64,000 nucleotides of DNA from Thereva unica (Eukaryota > Arthropoda > Insecta > Diptera > Therevidae), in contig OX465281.1 in NCBI GenBank assembly GCA_949987705.1, forward strand, positions 238,225,143-238,289,142, in the 5' to 3' direction. Of the stretch, positions 20,506 through 30,919 are shown piece after piece. Numbering within the stretch: position 1 is the stretch's first letter; each line of letters opens with the position of its first letter. The notes beneath the pieces are model-generated. The model made no database searches. It was not told the origin of the DNA and worked only from the letters and a program-made list of their open reading frames with translations. The position numbers and the translations under genes are program-made.

Positions 20506-20924
20506 TTAAATTGTATCTGCCTACAATAAAAATTTCATGAAAAAATAATGGTAACTTTTCGAGTTTCGGTTTTCAAACGAGTTTTTAAGTTGTTAAATCA
20601 AATCTATCATACATTTCATGAAAATGGAGTTGTGGAGCAACTCCTTGGGAATAAATTAGGCCTATAAAAAAAATTCTAGGACCACTGTGGACCTTGTTCA
20701 ACCTTTTTTCGTGAAACAGGTGTTTTTCATTTTTGAGATTTACTCGAAAAGTTACCATTATTTTTTCATGAAATTTTTACTGTAGGTAGGCACCATCAGA
20801 AGCCACAATTTAATCCTTGACACAAGGTTCTACGATAATTACATTCCCTATAATTATCAAATATCTTTCCTGGAATAAAAATTATTATGTCAAATTCACT
20901 TCAAACTGAGCAGCATGAAAAGCT

Positions 20925-21035
20925 TGCAGTGGACGACCCCTGTAGCGTGTAGCCGCGTATCTCAAAGCCGCTTGTAGCCGCTCATGTCGCCGAAGCGCGT
21001 AGCCGATCGAATACGCTTCCAGTGGACGACCAGCC
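20925..21035 (-). repeat. Right TIR and subterminal repeats of the outer element
   Basis: It is the reverse complement of the left end, including CATGAGCGGCTAC and CGCTTCGGCGACATG. An internal GTCCACTGC copy lies near 20930. TTA at 21036-21038 matches the left duplication. Confidence 0.75.
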
Positions 21036-21038
21036 TTA

Positions 21039-21790
21039 TTTTGCGATCCTTCGCTACTCCTGCGAATGATATCGCTTTGGTTCCGTGCGTCTTGGACTTC
21101 TTCGGAACTGGATTGTGGGTGTTGGTTTCCGCCGGCGATCGTCGGCGTTTAAAGGCTAAACTGCTCTAGTGTGAAATTTGGGATGACTTGCTTTGCTCAA
21201 ACAATGTCATCCTGGACTTTGATGTAGTCTTCCTCCAACACTAGGCCTTCCCTGATCGGGTTAGTGGCAAAGCGGCGAAGGATTTTGTTGGCTAGGCAGA
21301 CTTCTTGATGAGCTGCTTTTGTCGGGACAGGTCTAGTTAGGTTTTTAGCCCTTCCGCAGATCATTCGGTCCTCTGATCCCCCGCAGCGGCCGTGCCCGCA
21401 TGTATGCGCTGTGCAGCGACAATGCCGCAAGGGGGAGAAGATTTGCTAGTGGACGCTAGAGGTTCTCTCCATTCGGTTTGAGTTTGCTCGGTGGTACCGC
21501 CGCGCTGTTTTTAACGGGATTTGTGGTACCTTCGGGTTTTTGTTTAGGGGAACCGGACCTCTTTTTTGTTTTAATATGTTTTTTATTATTATTATTCATA
21601 ATTTACTCCCACGAGTAGCGGAGAAATGAGGTGTACCCGGGCAGAGATCCGCGAGATCCAGAGAGTATCTGGAGCACGTCGTTCACGACTGAGATTTTTT
21701 GTTTATTCTGGGTCCCCAGCCAAGATGTCCATCGGCACGGTTCGCATGATACCTTGATCCGACCCAGACGAATGGGTGATAAGAAGGAAA
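21039..21790. other. GC-rich unassigned segment, right flank of the stack
   Basis: It continues the island seen at 3950-4257. The minus strand is open for 77 codons at 21197-21430 with cysteine/histidine-rich residues at its start, but no family was recognised. It may be an old LINE ORF1 related to the RTE fragment just to the right. This is not demonstrated. Confidence 0.35.
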
Positions 21791-21800
21791 CATTTTTCTA

Positions 21801-22215
21801 TTAATTAGTCCCGGTTCTTAAAATAGGTGATTCTACTGACCAAATCCCACGGACCTGCATGTCTAGTCCCACATTACTGATCCCGCAAAAATGGTGTGGG
21901 ATTGGATTCCCTAGATCTAATCGACGCAATCGAAAGCAGATTAGAAATCGATGAAAACAAGAACAGTTCGTTTGCCACAACAAATTCTCTTTTACATTAA
22001 CTGAAGGATATTTTATCAATGCATCCTCGATGTGGTCTAAAACCCGTTTGTTTTTCCTGACTGTTTGCTGTCGATGGTTCTGTAGCCTCGATTGTATGAT
22101 TTTCGTAAATATTTTGCCGAGGAACGGAAGAAGGCTAATACCGCGATAATTCTTGCATTTCCGACTGTCGACTTTTCTCATAATTGGGACAATGATCGCT
22201 TTCGGGACACGATCT
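21801..22215 (-). pseudogene. RTE-like LINE reverse transcriptase remnant
   Basis: The minus-strand reading holds CKNYRGISLLPFLGKIFTKI, the typical NYRGISLL start of the RT domain of RTE-type LINEs. In a second frame GKRTVLVFIDF and SAFDCVD follow (palm motif A), now broken by stops. At least one frameshift and several stops show it is dead. It lies next to a small inverted-repeat element that interrupts its upstream part. Confidence 0.7.
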
Positions 22216-22230
22216 ATAGATCGCGTAAAT

Positions 22231-22478
22231 GTGCCCATAATTATGAAAGTGGTCTAAGTCAAAATTTAAAAAAAATGAGTTTATCAGTTATTTCATACCA
22301 CATTAGTTTAAACTAAATGTATTCAATGTAATTTTTACGAAATTGTCAAAAATGAACCATTAGATAGTGGTTGTAATTTCAACATTATATGGAATTCATT
22401 CAGTGTGTCAAATGCAATTCATTAAATATCTTCAAACAAGAAATATATGACTTAGACCACTTTCATAATTATGGGCAC
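22231..22478. mobile_element. MITE with 31-bp terminal inverted repeats (248 bp)
   Basis: The ends GTGCCCATAATTATGAAAGT...GTCTAAGTCA are perfect inverses over about 31 bp. The interior is AT-rich and non-coding. It is inserted in the RTE remnant. A short AAAT or AA duplication may flank it, so the superfamily is left open. Confidence 0.75.
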
Positions 22479-23102
22479 AAATAAATTCGATGTATCGATG
22501 TATATCGAATATGACTAGAGTGCGTCACACTTTCGCAATCAAAGAAAATAGACCCGAGTTATGGATAGATCAATTAAAGCTCGAGAAGATTTTGACGCTT
22601 TGGGTATCCAGCGTCAACGAAGAAACACGCAACCAAGAACACAACACGGTACATCCCCAAATACATTTTACATAGAAATTAAAATCAAATATTTTATAAT
22701 ATTACGAGCATTCAATGTTAAACATAAAGTTTAAAGCTAAGAATTTAAATCTAGATCCACTGGATTCACTCTAAGTCAGATGCACCGTTTACTTTTCCTC
22801 TTTCTCAAAGCAAAGTGCTTAAAAAAATATTATCTTTGACACTAAAAAGCGCAAAACTTCAATAGCAATTAGCAGATTAAATCAAAGAGTAAAAAAAATC
22901 ATTTTTTTCCAACCTCTTTACACTAAAAAGTCAACGAAAATGTTCAAAGGACATTAAATATTAAATCAACGACTGCCAAGCTAGCGATAAAGAAAAGCTC
23001 AGCGAAAAATTTTCAAAAGATATAAATATTTGGTACAAGGACATAATCAAAAAGGAAAGGACACGAAATATGCAAACATAAGTATATCACTTAGACCATT
23101 AC
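22479..23102. other. Intron 2 sequence adjoining host exon 2
   Basis: It is AT-rich, with no coding or repeat structure recognised. TCACTTAGACCATTAC near 23086-23102 carries the intron's 5' splice site on the minus strand and by chance resembles the MITE terminus. Confidence 0.4.
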
Positions 23103-23410
23103 CTTTGATATATTGCTCGTTCCTGGCAATAACTTTTTCAGCATTTTTCCTTGCAAGAAAAAACCATTCCGAAGTGTTGCCAAGATAATGGTATTCTGCT
23201 GCCAAGTCCTTAGCGAAGGATGCACCCTGATCTGGTGGCGGTAAACGATATGCGAACGGGCAGAAGAGACCCTTCTTAGCGGGGTGTTGATTCCAATCAA
23301 AGCAATTTCCCGCTGCGAAAATGTCATCATCGAATTCCACCATTGAAAGGACAGAAGCATGCAATAGATGCTCGGAAGCCTGAACTGACAGCGAGGTTAG
23401 CTTGAATATC
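23103..23410 (-). CDS. Host gene exon 2: ectodomain of a GPR158-like orphan class C GPCR
   Basis: On the minus strand a polypyrimidine tract and TTTATTTCAG precede the exon. The exon ends AAAG followed by GTAATGG, a usable donor. Its 308 bp are open in the frame that joins exon 1: exon 1 ends ...ACAAG, this exon begins GATATTC, and the split codon AGG gives Arg-Ile-Phe. The protein reads as a compact conserved domain with HASVLSMVEFDDDIFAAG, NCFDWNQHP, GLFCPFAYRLPPP and TSEWFFLARKNAEKVI. Its cysteines and tryptophans suggest an extracellular globular domain (Cache-like in this receptor family). The exon is real by splice sites, phase and composition. The GPR158/CG31760 identity is from memory and is less certain. 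Confidence 0.8.
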
Positions 23411-23429
23411 CTGAAATAAAAGAAAAAGA

Positions 23430-24765
23430 ATTTTTTAATTTAAAGAAGAAAGGACGAAAAAAAAATAAGAAAAATATCTTCGTGCTCCTTTAGTGAAAAA
23501 CACATATTTCTTGCTCGGGAATCCTTTCTCCGCCATTTGTTCAATTAAAATCGTCAATAAGAGAGAGAAAAAAAATATCAATTTTATCAAGGAGCAAACA
23601 CTGCAGGATTGCTGAATGCATAGACGTCTTAAAGTTTGCTTGTTGTTTAGAGTGCTATTAACGATTCCGTTATTTATCACCTTAATGGCGATAATTCAAA
23701 GTTTAATTAATGAAACGCTCCAATTCGGTAGAAACTTTTTCGAAAGTTCTCCTTTTTTTGTTAAAACGCCAAAAAAAAATAATGGTGTTACAGGACAAGG
23801 ATTTTAATAGATTGCCGAAGAAAAGAAATTGCCCCGAGCTCATTGTTACCAAGCTGCGAAGCACGTGCTCTGGGGGCTACTTTATGGGACGGGGGGGCGA
23901 GAACAAGGAGCTGAGTATAACACGAGCAGGATTCCGGATTTAAGCTTTTATGCTTTATTGGTAGACGTGAAGGAGATTAATCGAAATGTTAAATAAGCCT
24001 TTTCACTTGATGCCGAGGATCTGTCGAACGTGATACGCATTATGATTGATACCAACTGTGTACGTGACGGCATCTTTAAGAAACGACTCCCAAGTCCCTT
24101 TTATACAATTGATGCCAAATTAGAGATTATTGAGGTTCTCTAAATGGTGGGATTCTTCTTCTACCGAAATTTTTCTACAAAACTTGAATCGATATTAACG
24201 ATTGCACAACTAATGAATGAGCGGAGGGAATTTATGAGCTGAAACTTTCTCCCATAGACGAATCAAAATGCGATATATTACACGGGGTTTGAATTTTAAA
24301 TTCTGAATGGAGGAATTTTTTTTTTCTTATACAAGTATAAATGGCAATTACGTTTTATATGAATTTAATATAGATTTATTACATAGAAATTTAGGAGCAT
24401 TCTAGGTTCTTCATTCGGAGGTATTCTTTTTCTGGCAAACTTTTAAAAATAAATTTAATGCCCGTTCCAATAACAATAAATGCGAATCGACAGCAAAATT
24501 CACGTGGCGTTGCCGTTCCGTGACGTTGACGCTCCGTATAGGGCTAATCGACCTTTTATACAACGTCACATAGCCTGGACAGTTTACTAACTTAATATGT
24601 AATGAGATAGATAGAATAAACTTTTATGACCATATAAATGGCCTAGCGTGGAGGATTCAGAGAATACCATGGCCCCGAGTGGCGCATATATAGGGGCGGC
24701 GCCTAACAGCTGAACTAGTTATCGTGTCCACATGGTCAGACCATGCCATGGCACTGGGGTATGAC
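23430..24765. other. Intron 1 segment without recognised features
   Basis: It is AT-rich to mixed, with A/T runs near 23455-23470 and 24310-24320. Open frames here show no domain motifs. Confidence 0.4.
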
Positions 24766-24769
24766 TATA

Positions 24770-25205
24770 GGTCCGTTTATATCTACAGACATCGAGCATG
24801 CCAGAAACGTGTCGTGCCAGAAGAAATATTATTCTTTTTATTCTATTCTACAGTGTGCATGAACGTATTTGCATCTGCCGTGACACGACCCCCAGGGGCC
24901 AGAACCGTACCCGGCCAGTACTCGCGGAAAGAATATTTTGCCTGCGCAGTTCATGTCTGTACGCGCCTCTGGGTGTCTTCCGGGTAATATGAATAGATCA
25001 TCGAAACCTTGCAGACTATTCTACTTTTCTTTAACAATGCGTTTATGGATAAATCTTCCACTGAGAAATGTTTAAACATTTTCAACCAAAATATAACTAG
25101 TGTCTGTCGTCTGATACGGCACGCTAGATATGAATAAACGGCGTCCGTCGGTATCGGGCACGGCACGTATCTGGCACGCTCGATGTCTGCAGATATAAAC
25201 GGCCC
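24770..25205. mobile_element. Non-autonomous TIR element (436 bp)
   Basis: The left end GGTCCGTTTATATCTACAGA continues as CATCGAGCATGCCAGA. The right end is its inverse with few changes (TCTGCAGATATAAACGGCCC at 25205). An internal partial copy lies near 25119-25150. The flanks ATA and TTA could be a worn TWA duplication, which would suit a PIF/Harbinger-like origin. There is no coding content. Confidence 0.6.
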
Positions 25206-25590
25206 TTAAAACGAGTTCAAATGCGGCACGTCTATCTATGCCCTCCCTGCCAAGACAGTGATCATTGCGTGCGCAGCACGCAGGCTGCAAAATTTAAAGG
25301 CGGCTAAATCGCCAAGGAAACTACGTCGTATACAGATATGTGCACAATATTCAGACTTTTATTTGGTGATAAGTAAAAATGGTCTTATTCCTACAGGTCT
25401 TATGCAAAACCGAGACCACCTATGTCGGCAGGAACGAGCCACTCCCCCCCCCCCCTCTCATACAAAATTCCCATGTCCCACATTATAAATAACAATCACA
25501 TACTATATGGCGGAGCATTACTTGAAAAAGGATCGACAGATTGATTTTTTGTTGTATATTCGGAAATTTGGATAGCCAGACCGGATGAAG
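25206..25590. other. Intron 1 segment, no gene; C-run at 25442-25456
   Basis: Nothing was recognised on either strand. A short C-rich homopolymer tract precedes CTCTCATACAAAATTCCC. Confidence 0.4.
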
Positions 25591-25800
25591 ACAGTAGGCA
25601 GTGTTTGGAGGCAAATCTAATAAGAAGTTCTCAAGCACGATCAATTATGACTCCAAAACAACTGATATAGTCGAGTTCGACTCGCTAAGTTGGAAATAAC
25701 GCATTAAATAATTTGGAACGTAGACAAATCTCCTGCTAAAATCGTGGGAAGCTCGTCTAAAATCCTAAATATACACAACAACTGATTTGGTAATATACAT
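25590..25800 (-). pseudogene. Endonuclease-domain remnant, C-terminal part
   Basis: The minus strand reads ILDELPTILAGDLSTF, close to the P.ILAGDFN motif of AP-type endonuclease/exonuclease/phosphatase domains. It then passes in a second frame through DYISCFGVIIDRA, a degenerate T-x-IDxVF-like motif. Stops and a frameshift show decay. It continues the fragment at 27098-27310, from which it is separated by the TIR element. Confidence 0.45.
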
Positions 25801-26031
25801 ATATATGGGTGTTTCCATAAAATTAGGGCGACTTTTGAAAGTAATTTGTCTTCATAATATTTTAGATGCTATTGCATTTCCTAATAGTGGATATAATGCG
25901 TGATTAATTTGTTTTGTCATACCTAAAGGGGCCAGTCACTTTATGTAGAATTTTATGAGAAATTTTGTGTTTTGCGAATTTAGGCATCTAGGTACTGACT
26001 GTTATGATTAACAATGGACGTTTGTGGGTTG

Positions 26032-26165
26032 AAACCTTAACTTTTACAGTTTTAGATAGGTGGGAGTATTCTGCGTAGATTGCTGCCTTATTCATGAAAA
26101 TATCTAATAGGGTTACCAAAATACAGAGTAATATGTAAACTTCTACCAAAAAAGTTTCAAAAAGG
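26032..26165. repeat. Dispersed repeat block, copy 1
   Basis: The sequence around CTTTTACAGTTTTAGATAGG, GGGAGTATTCTGCGTA and GGTTACCAAAATACAG recurs in the same order at 40117-40255, at clearly less than full identity. It lies inside two different TIR elements. Confidence 0.75.
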
Positions 26166-26313
26166 CCCTAGCGGCTAAACCGTTATGATTCTCCCGCCCC
26201 ACCAATATGATTTTTTGTTCGTATATCCAAGACCTATCCGCAGCCAGGCGTTTTGGCATTTTCACTGATACACCCTGTATAATTATAAGTGAACGTCAGC
26301 CCCTGACCACTCT

Positions 26314-26912
26314 CGTCAGTCCCTAGCAGCATTAACAGCTAGGGCCTGACGGTCTAGGGACTGACGATTCTGAGTAAAACTTTAAAAAAAATACTGCTCG
26401 ACCACTATACTACGATATCCAACACTATCTAACGAACAAGGCCGATAAACCACTTGTAAATATTAATTAATTAATGTCAATTTCCTATTATTAAACTATA
26501 AAATTACTTGGCTAGGGACTGACGAAGTGACTGGATCAGCACTACTTGGCACATCAAATCTCGCCTCTACACTTATTTACAAAATGGCCGCTGCCAAAGG
26601 AGTGCAGTCTATAGATAATTTCATCTCTTTCTTTAAAATCAACTGAATTACATTACCTCTACACCCATATAATACCGCGAAATTTTAAAATCCGTCAATG
26701 GCTAGGGACTGACGATTAAAATTGAGGACACTAATTTCGACCTTAGGAAACACATTTATTGTTTTTTTAAATTGCAAAAAATGATGAAATTAGTTGTAAA
26801 TACTTTAATATTGAAAAATTGTAAAGAAAATTAAAGTATAAATTAAATTTTTTCCGAAATATGGATGCCCAAACGCAAAATTTCGGTGCACGGACATGGC
26901 TAGGGACTGACG
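26314..26912. repeat. Spaced array of the motif GCTAGGGACTGACG
   Basis: Copies are at 26314-26327 (inverted), 26353-26366 (first base changed), 26511-26524, 26701-26714 and 26899-26912. Degenerate copies lie at about 26294 and 26339. The four direct copies are 158, 190 and 198 bp apart, and the sequence between them is unrelated. This pattern suits a protein-binding site better than a tandem duplication. Confidence 0.8.
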
Positions 26913-27097
26913 TTTGGGGTCAATAAATATGATTTCAAGAGTATAGTGTATTATTATTTTAAACAAAATTTGAGGAATAAATACAAAATATTTTGATTTG
27001 TTACTTAGCAATCTTAAAATAAAATAATATTAATTATATCAAGTGGGGAGTGCTGCGGACACAGAGTTGCCGGATTTTTGTGGAAACACCCATATAT

Positions 27098-27310
27098 AAA
27101 CAACCATAAGAAATTCTCTACCTTCAACCAATTTAACTTGAGAAGCACATACATCATCAATAGCTGCTTGGGTAACATTAAGTTCATCTGCATTTTGTAT
27201 TGTAAGTTCTATAATCACTGTAGTGATTCGGGGTATATTTTTGTTTTGGAATATCGCAACTCCCGCAGCTCTAACATTTTGCGATGCAAATTTTACTATT
27301 TTACTGAACT
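27098..27310 (-). pseudogene. Endonuclease-domain remnant, N-terminal part
   Basis: The minus strand is open and protein-like: SQNVRAAGVAIFQNKN, then VIIELTIQNADELNVTQAAI and DDVCASQVKLVEGREFL, ending in VVYI at the TIR element. This fits the first half of an AP-endonuclease-like domain of a mobile element (a LINE or a Helentron-type Helitron; these cannot be told apart here). The domain continues at 25590-25800. The LOA-like LINE begins at its other end. Confidence 0.5.
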
Positions 27311-28830
27311 CAATACTTAATTCAATTAAGCTTAACCTGACATCCGCCAGCCTATGCTTACGCCTTTCTAAGGCTGATATAGATGTCGTCCTGGTACAAG
27401 AGCCTTGGATCGTCCGGGACCTTGTATGCGGGATCAGGACTCCTAAATACAGGTTGCTGTATCCCAAAAATGGGGGAGGTAAGCCAAGAACCTGTTTAAT
27501 TGTTAAAAATGACCTTAACGCTTTTATGTTGTCTAAATTTAGCAACGCTGATAATGTACTGGCCTGCTTGGACAACAGGAAAGGCGGTAGGCCTACGTGG
27601 ATTGGATCTGTCTACCTACCATACGAGGGAAATTTGGACAGCTCCAGTCTCTCTGTTGCCGCAAAAGAAGCGGCTAGTCGTGGAGCCAGCCTCATCGTTG
27701 GATGTGATGCGAATGCTCACAACACCCTTTGGGGCAGCTCTGATACAAATATAAGAGGTGAGTTGCTTTTTGATTTATTACTTCAACACAATCTCTTGCT
27801 ATGCAATAGGGGAAATGAACCCACGTTCATCACAAGGGTAAGACAAGAAGTCTTGGATATTACTCTTGTTTCCCCAGATCTGCTCAACCGTGTGGAAAAC
27901 TGGAGAGTATCCAGTGAACACTCCTTTTCTGGCCACAGAGTCATCCTTTTTAATATCAATATGTGCTCAACTGTGAAGAAGGCCCCTGGTTACAGGAATG
28001 TCCGGAACACAGACTGGGCCATATACAGACAAGTAGTGGAAAGATCCCTCTCTGAGGATGTTCCCACCCACCCTTGGAATGCTGAAGATCTCGAACATCA
28101 AGTGACAAATCTCAGTAACCTCCTGAATAACGCATCAGAAGCAGCCTGTCCCATTAGAAAATATGGGAGTAAAACCAAACCCCCTTGGTGGAACAGCAGA
28201 CTTCTCAAACTAAAGTCTGAAAGCAGAAATGCCTTCAATAAGGCCAAATGGTCTAACTTGGCTTCGGACTGGGACAACTACAAAAGTCGTCCCAGGGAGT
28301 TCAAATATGAACTGCGAAACTCAAAAAGGGAATCCTGGAAGACCTTTTGTGCGACAATAGAAGGTTTTTCGGATGCCGCAAGAATGAGAAAAGTTCTCTC
28401 GAAAAGCCCAATGTGCCAAGAAATGCTGCAACAGGCAGACGGTACATGGACCACAAGCAGTCAGGAGTCATTGAAACTCCTACTCGATACTCACTTTCCT
28501 GGGTCAACATCTCTTGCTGCATCTGCAGAAATAGGTTTTGAGGGCCCAGCTAATACACTTAATTTAGGCACCATTGACAGATTGATAAACAGGGATTTAC
28601 TACTGTGGTCCATAGAAGGTTTCATGCCTTATAAAACACCGGGACCAGACGGAATTTATCCCATTGAAATTCAGAAAGTCAGTGACCTAATTCTGAATTG
28701 GCTCGCAGCCATCTATAGGAGCTCCCTTAGCCTAAGCTACATTCCAACATCCTGGAGAGTAGCGAAGGTGGCTTTCATTCCGAAAGCGGGTAAAATCTCC
28801 TACCACAATGCAAAAGACTTGAGACCTATG
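27311..28830 (+). pseudogene. LOA-like LINE ORF2, endonuclease and first part of RT
   Basis: The frame shows the endonuclease motifs LSKADIDVVLVQEPW, IVGCDANAHNTLWGS, EVLDITLVSPDLL and SGHRVILFN. The start of RT follows, with PYKTPGPDGIYPIEI, SWRVAKVAFIPKAGK and KDLRP. The frame fails near 28828, where CCTATGTATATGTCTC looks like a small duplication that shifts the reading. After it the old frame runs on only to 28890. The true continuation is in the frame of the next entry. Confidence 0.85.
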
Positions 28831-29866
28831 TATATGTCTCACATCCTTTCTCCTCAAGATACTAGAAAGACTTTTGGAGATCCATGTTAAGCAAAGCATT
28901 AATAAAAAACTGCTTTCTCCCTCGCAGCATGCCTACACGAAAGGTAAATCAGTAGACACTGCTCTCCACTCTTTGGTAGCGGTCATCGAAAGATCCCTTG
29001 AATTCAAGGAATTCACGTTGGCTGCTTTCTTAGATATTGAAGGTGCGTTCAACAATGTTGAACCTTCTGCGGTCACGAGGGCACTCCAGCGTCTGAATGT
29101 TGATGGGTGCTCCAGGTCCTTTATTGATCAGCTGCTAGGGTGCAGGGTCATAAAGTCTAGCCTGGAGCTTTCGGAAGAAGTCAGACGGGTCAGAAGAGGC
29201 ACACCACAAGGTGGGGTCTTATCGCCGCTCCTTTGGAATATGACAGTCAATGAAGTACTGATAACTCTAAAGGAGTCTGGGTGCACCACGGTGGCCTATG
29301 CTGATGATATTGTGCTGGTGGTGACCGGCAAGTACATCTCAACAATAAGAGATATAATGCAACAAGCATTGAATACTCTTTCTCATTGGGCCACTACAAA
29401 GGGTCTAGGCGTCAACCCAGCCAAGACTGAAGTAGTGCTCTTTACAAAGAAGCATAGACTTCCCAATTTTCCTTCTTTAAGACTTTGTAATGAAACACTG
29501 CATATAAAGGAGGATGCGAAATTTCTAGGTCTCATACTCGATAGGAAACTAACGTGGAGGCCGAATCTTTTAGAAAGAGCAAATAAGGCCAAAACAGCTC
29601 TCTTCTTATGCCAGAGAACGATCGGAGTCAACTGGGGCCTTAAACCCCGCATCGTCCACTGGCTCTATACAGCCGTAATCGGACCTATACTTATGCATGG
29701 CATATCGGTATGGTGGACTGCATTACAGAAGATTAAGTATCGTAAGATACTGGAAAGGGTCCAAAGAACAGCTGAGCTGTGTATCAGTGGTGCAATGAGA
29801 AGCACCCCTACAGCTGCGCTGGATGTCTTATTGCATTTTACTCCTTTGGACATACACGCCGAGTAA
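28831..29866 (+). pseudogene. LOA-like LINE ORF2, main part of RT
   Basis: It continues with LTSFLLKILERLLEIHV just after the frameshift, then AFLDIEGAFNNV (motif A), RGTPQGGVLSPLLW and AYADDIVLVV (the catalytic YADD near 29297-29308). The thumb follows (KFLGLILDRKLTW, and PILMHGISVWW). It ends at TAA (29864-29866), where the relatives of this family continue (AEQMAAWTAART-like). The stop is therefore probably a single-base nonsense mutation of CAA. Confidence 0.85.
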
Positions 29867-30919
29867 ATGGCAGCCTGGACGGCTGCCAGGACAAAGGCTT
29901 CTCTTGGATGGACTCCATACTCATATGGCCACTCATCCATCCTTAGAAAGTTCGTCACCGCTGCGAACAACCTAGACTATACTACACCTACGTGGACCTT
30001 GGAGAAAGGTTTCAATACCATCATTCCGGCCAAAGATGACTGGACAGATGGTGTTATCCCAACTGGGTCACTATGTATCTTCACAGATGGCTCAAAAATT
30101 GGGAACAGTGTAGGCTCTGGTATTTTTTCCGAGGCATTAAATATAAACACCTCTCTTCGTCTACCCGACCACTGCAGCGTCTTCCAAGCGGAATTCATTG
30201 TGATCTGGGAGGCTCTCGAATGGTTGAAGATAAATAATATATCTCATAAGAATATATGTATTCTATCGGATAGCCAAGCGGCCCTCAAGGCTCTTAATTC
30301 TGTCGTCACAACATCCACGACTCTTCTGAGCTGCTGTAGGCCTCTGTGTGAGACTGCCACTCAGTTTGATATAACACTGTGTTGTGTTCCTGGACACAGT
30401 TGGATTAGGGGAAACTGTAGGGCAGATGAGCTTGATAGACAGGGAACCGAAGTGGAAAGGACGCCCCACTTAACCCGAATGGGAATGCTCTTAGCCACCT
30501 ATAAACTAGCTGTGAGAAAAATCAACTTAGGTCGAGCTGGGCTGAGATGGACCACCGCAACGGTTTGTCGCACTCTTCATGCAATGTGGCCAACTTTGGA
30601 CGCAAAGCGTTCAAAATCTCTGGTTCAGTTGAACAAAAAGGAGATAAGCCACGTAGTAAAGGTGCTGACTGGTCACTGTCCCTTCGGCCCACACACCGAA
30701 AGATTAGGACTCCCCCACAACGACTTATGTAGAAGTTGTGGTAATGAAGAAGAGGAAGAAACTGTCTCCCATCTTCTCTGTACATGTCCCGCCCTAGCAA
30801 GGAAAAGAGGGACCTTCCTTGGCTCACCTTTCCTTGATGGATTGAGCGAGCTGCAAAATATTGGTGTCTCTAGACTCTGTCGCTTTATCAAAAGCTCAAA
30901 ATGGCTTGAAATGGCCTGA
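29867..30919 (+). pseudogene. LOA-like LINE ORF2, RNase H and C-terminal cysteine motif
   Basis: It is in the same frame as the RT part, directly after its stop. RNase H is recognised by IFTDGSKIGNSVGSG (first Asp), FQAEFIVIWEAL (Glu), ILSDSQAALKAL (second Asp) and NCRADELDRQG (last Asp). C-terminal CRSCGNEEEETVSHLLCTCP supplies the usual CCHC-like motif. The segment is unbroken to TGA at 30917-30919. It could not be translated as part of ORF2 without suppression of the stop before it. Confidence 0.85.

Larger units (their letters stand above)
17986..20862. repeat. Internal long inverted repeat of the outer element, interrupted by piggyBac
   Basis: The left arm (17986-18031 continued at 20510-20573) pairs with the right arm (about 20737-20862). 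Shared stretches include TAATTATCGTAGAACCT, TGTCAAGGATTAAATTG and TGGTAACTTTTCGAG. The loop is about 160 bp. The TTAA used by piggyBac is part of GGATTAAATTG in the left arm, and the equivalent unoccupied site survives in the right arm. Confidence 0.7.
4261..21035. mobile_element. Non-autonomous TIR/foldback element (PIF/Harbinger-like), outer shell of the stack
   Basis: Both ends carry the same inverted sequence, starting GGCTGGTCGTCCACTGGAAG at 4261 and ending with its reverse complement at 21035. Each end is flanked by the trinucleotide TTA (4258-4260 and 21036-21038), which fits a 3-bp target duplication of the PIF/Harbinger type. Without the errantivirus (13,173 bp plus 4) and the piggyBac (2,474 bp plus 4) the element is only about 1.1 kb and has no transposase. 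Its right half holds a further internal palindrome. The superfamily is inferred from the duplication and the TIR style only. Confidence 0.7.
25801..27097. mobile_element. Non-autonomous TIR element (about 1.3 kb) with internal motif array, Tc1/mariner-like ends
   Basis: The ends read ATATATGGGTGTTTCCATAA and its inverse (about 22 bp, one difference) in a TATATA context, as expected for a TA target. There is no transposase. The interior contains GATACACCCTGTATAA near 26270, resembling an end of another mariner-type MITE. It also holds a block shared with 40117-40255, and five copies plus two degenerate copies of a 14-bp motif. It interrupts an endonuclease remnant, which confirms that it arrived as one unit. 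Confidence 0.65.

Noticed and set aside
26314..26912. CRISPR array
   Set aside because: Repeats are short, variably spaced and in mixed orientation, and the window is clearly eukaryotic.
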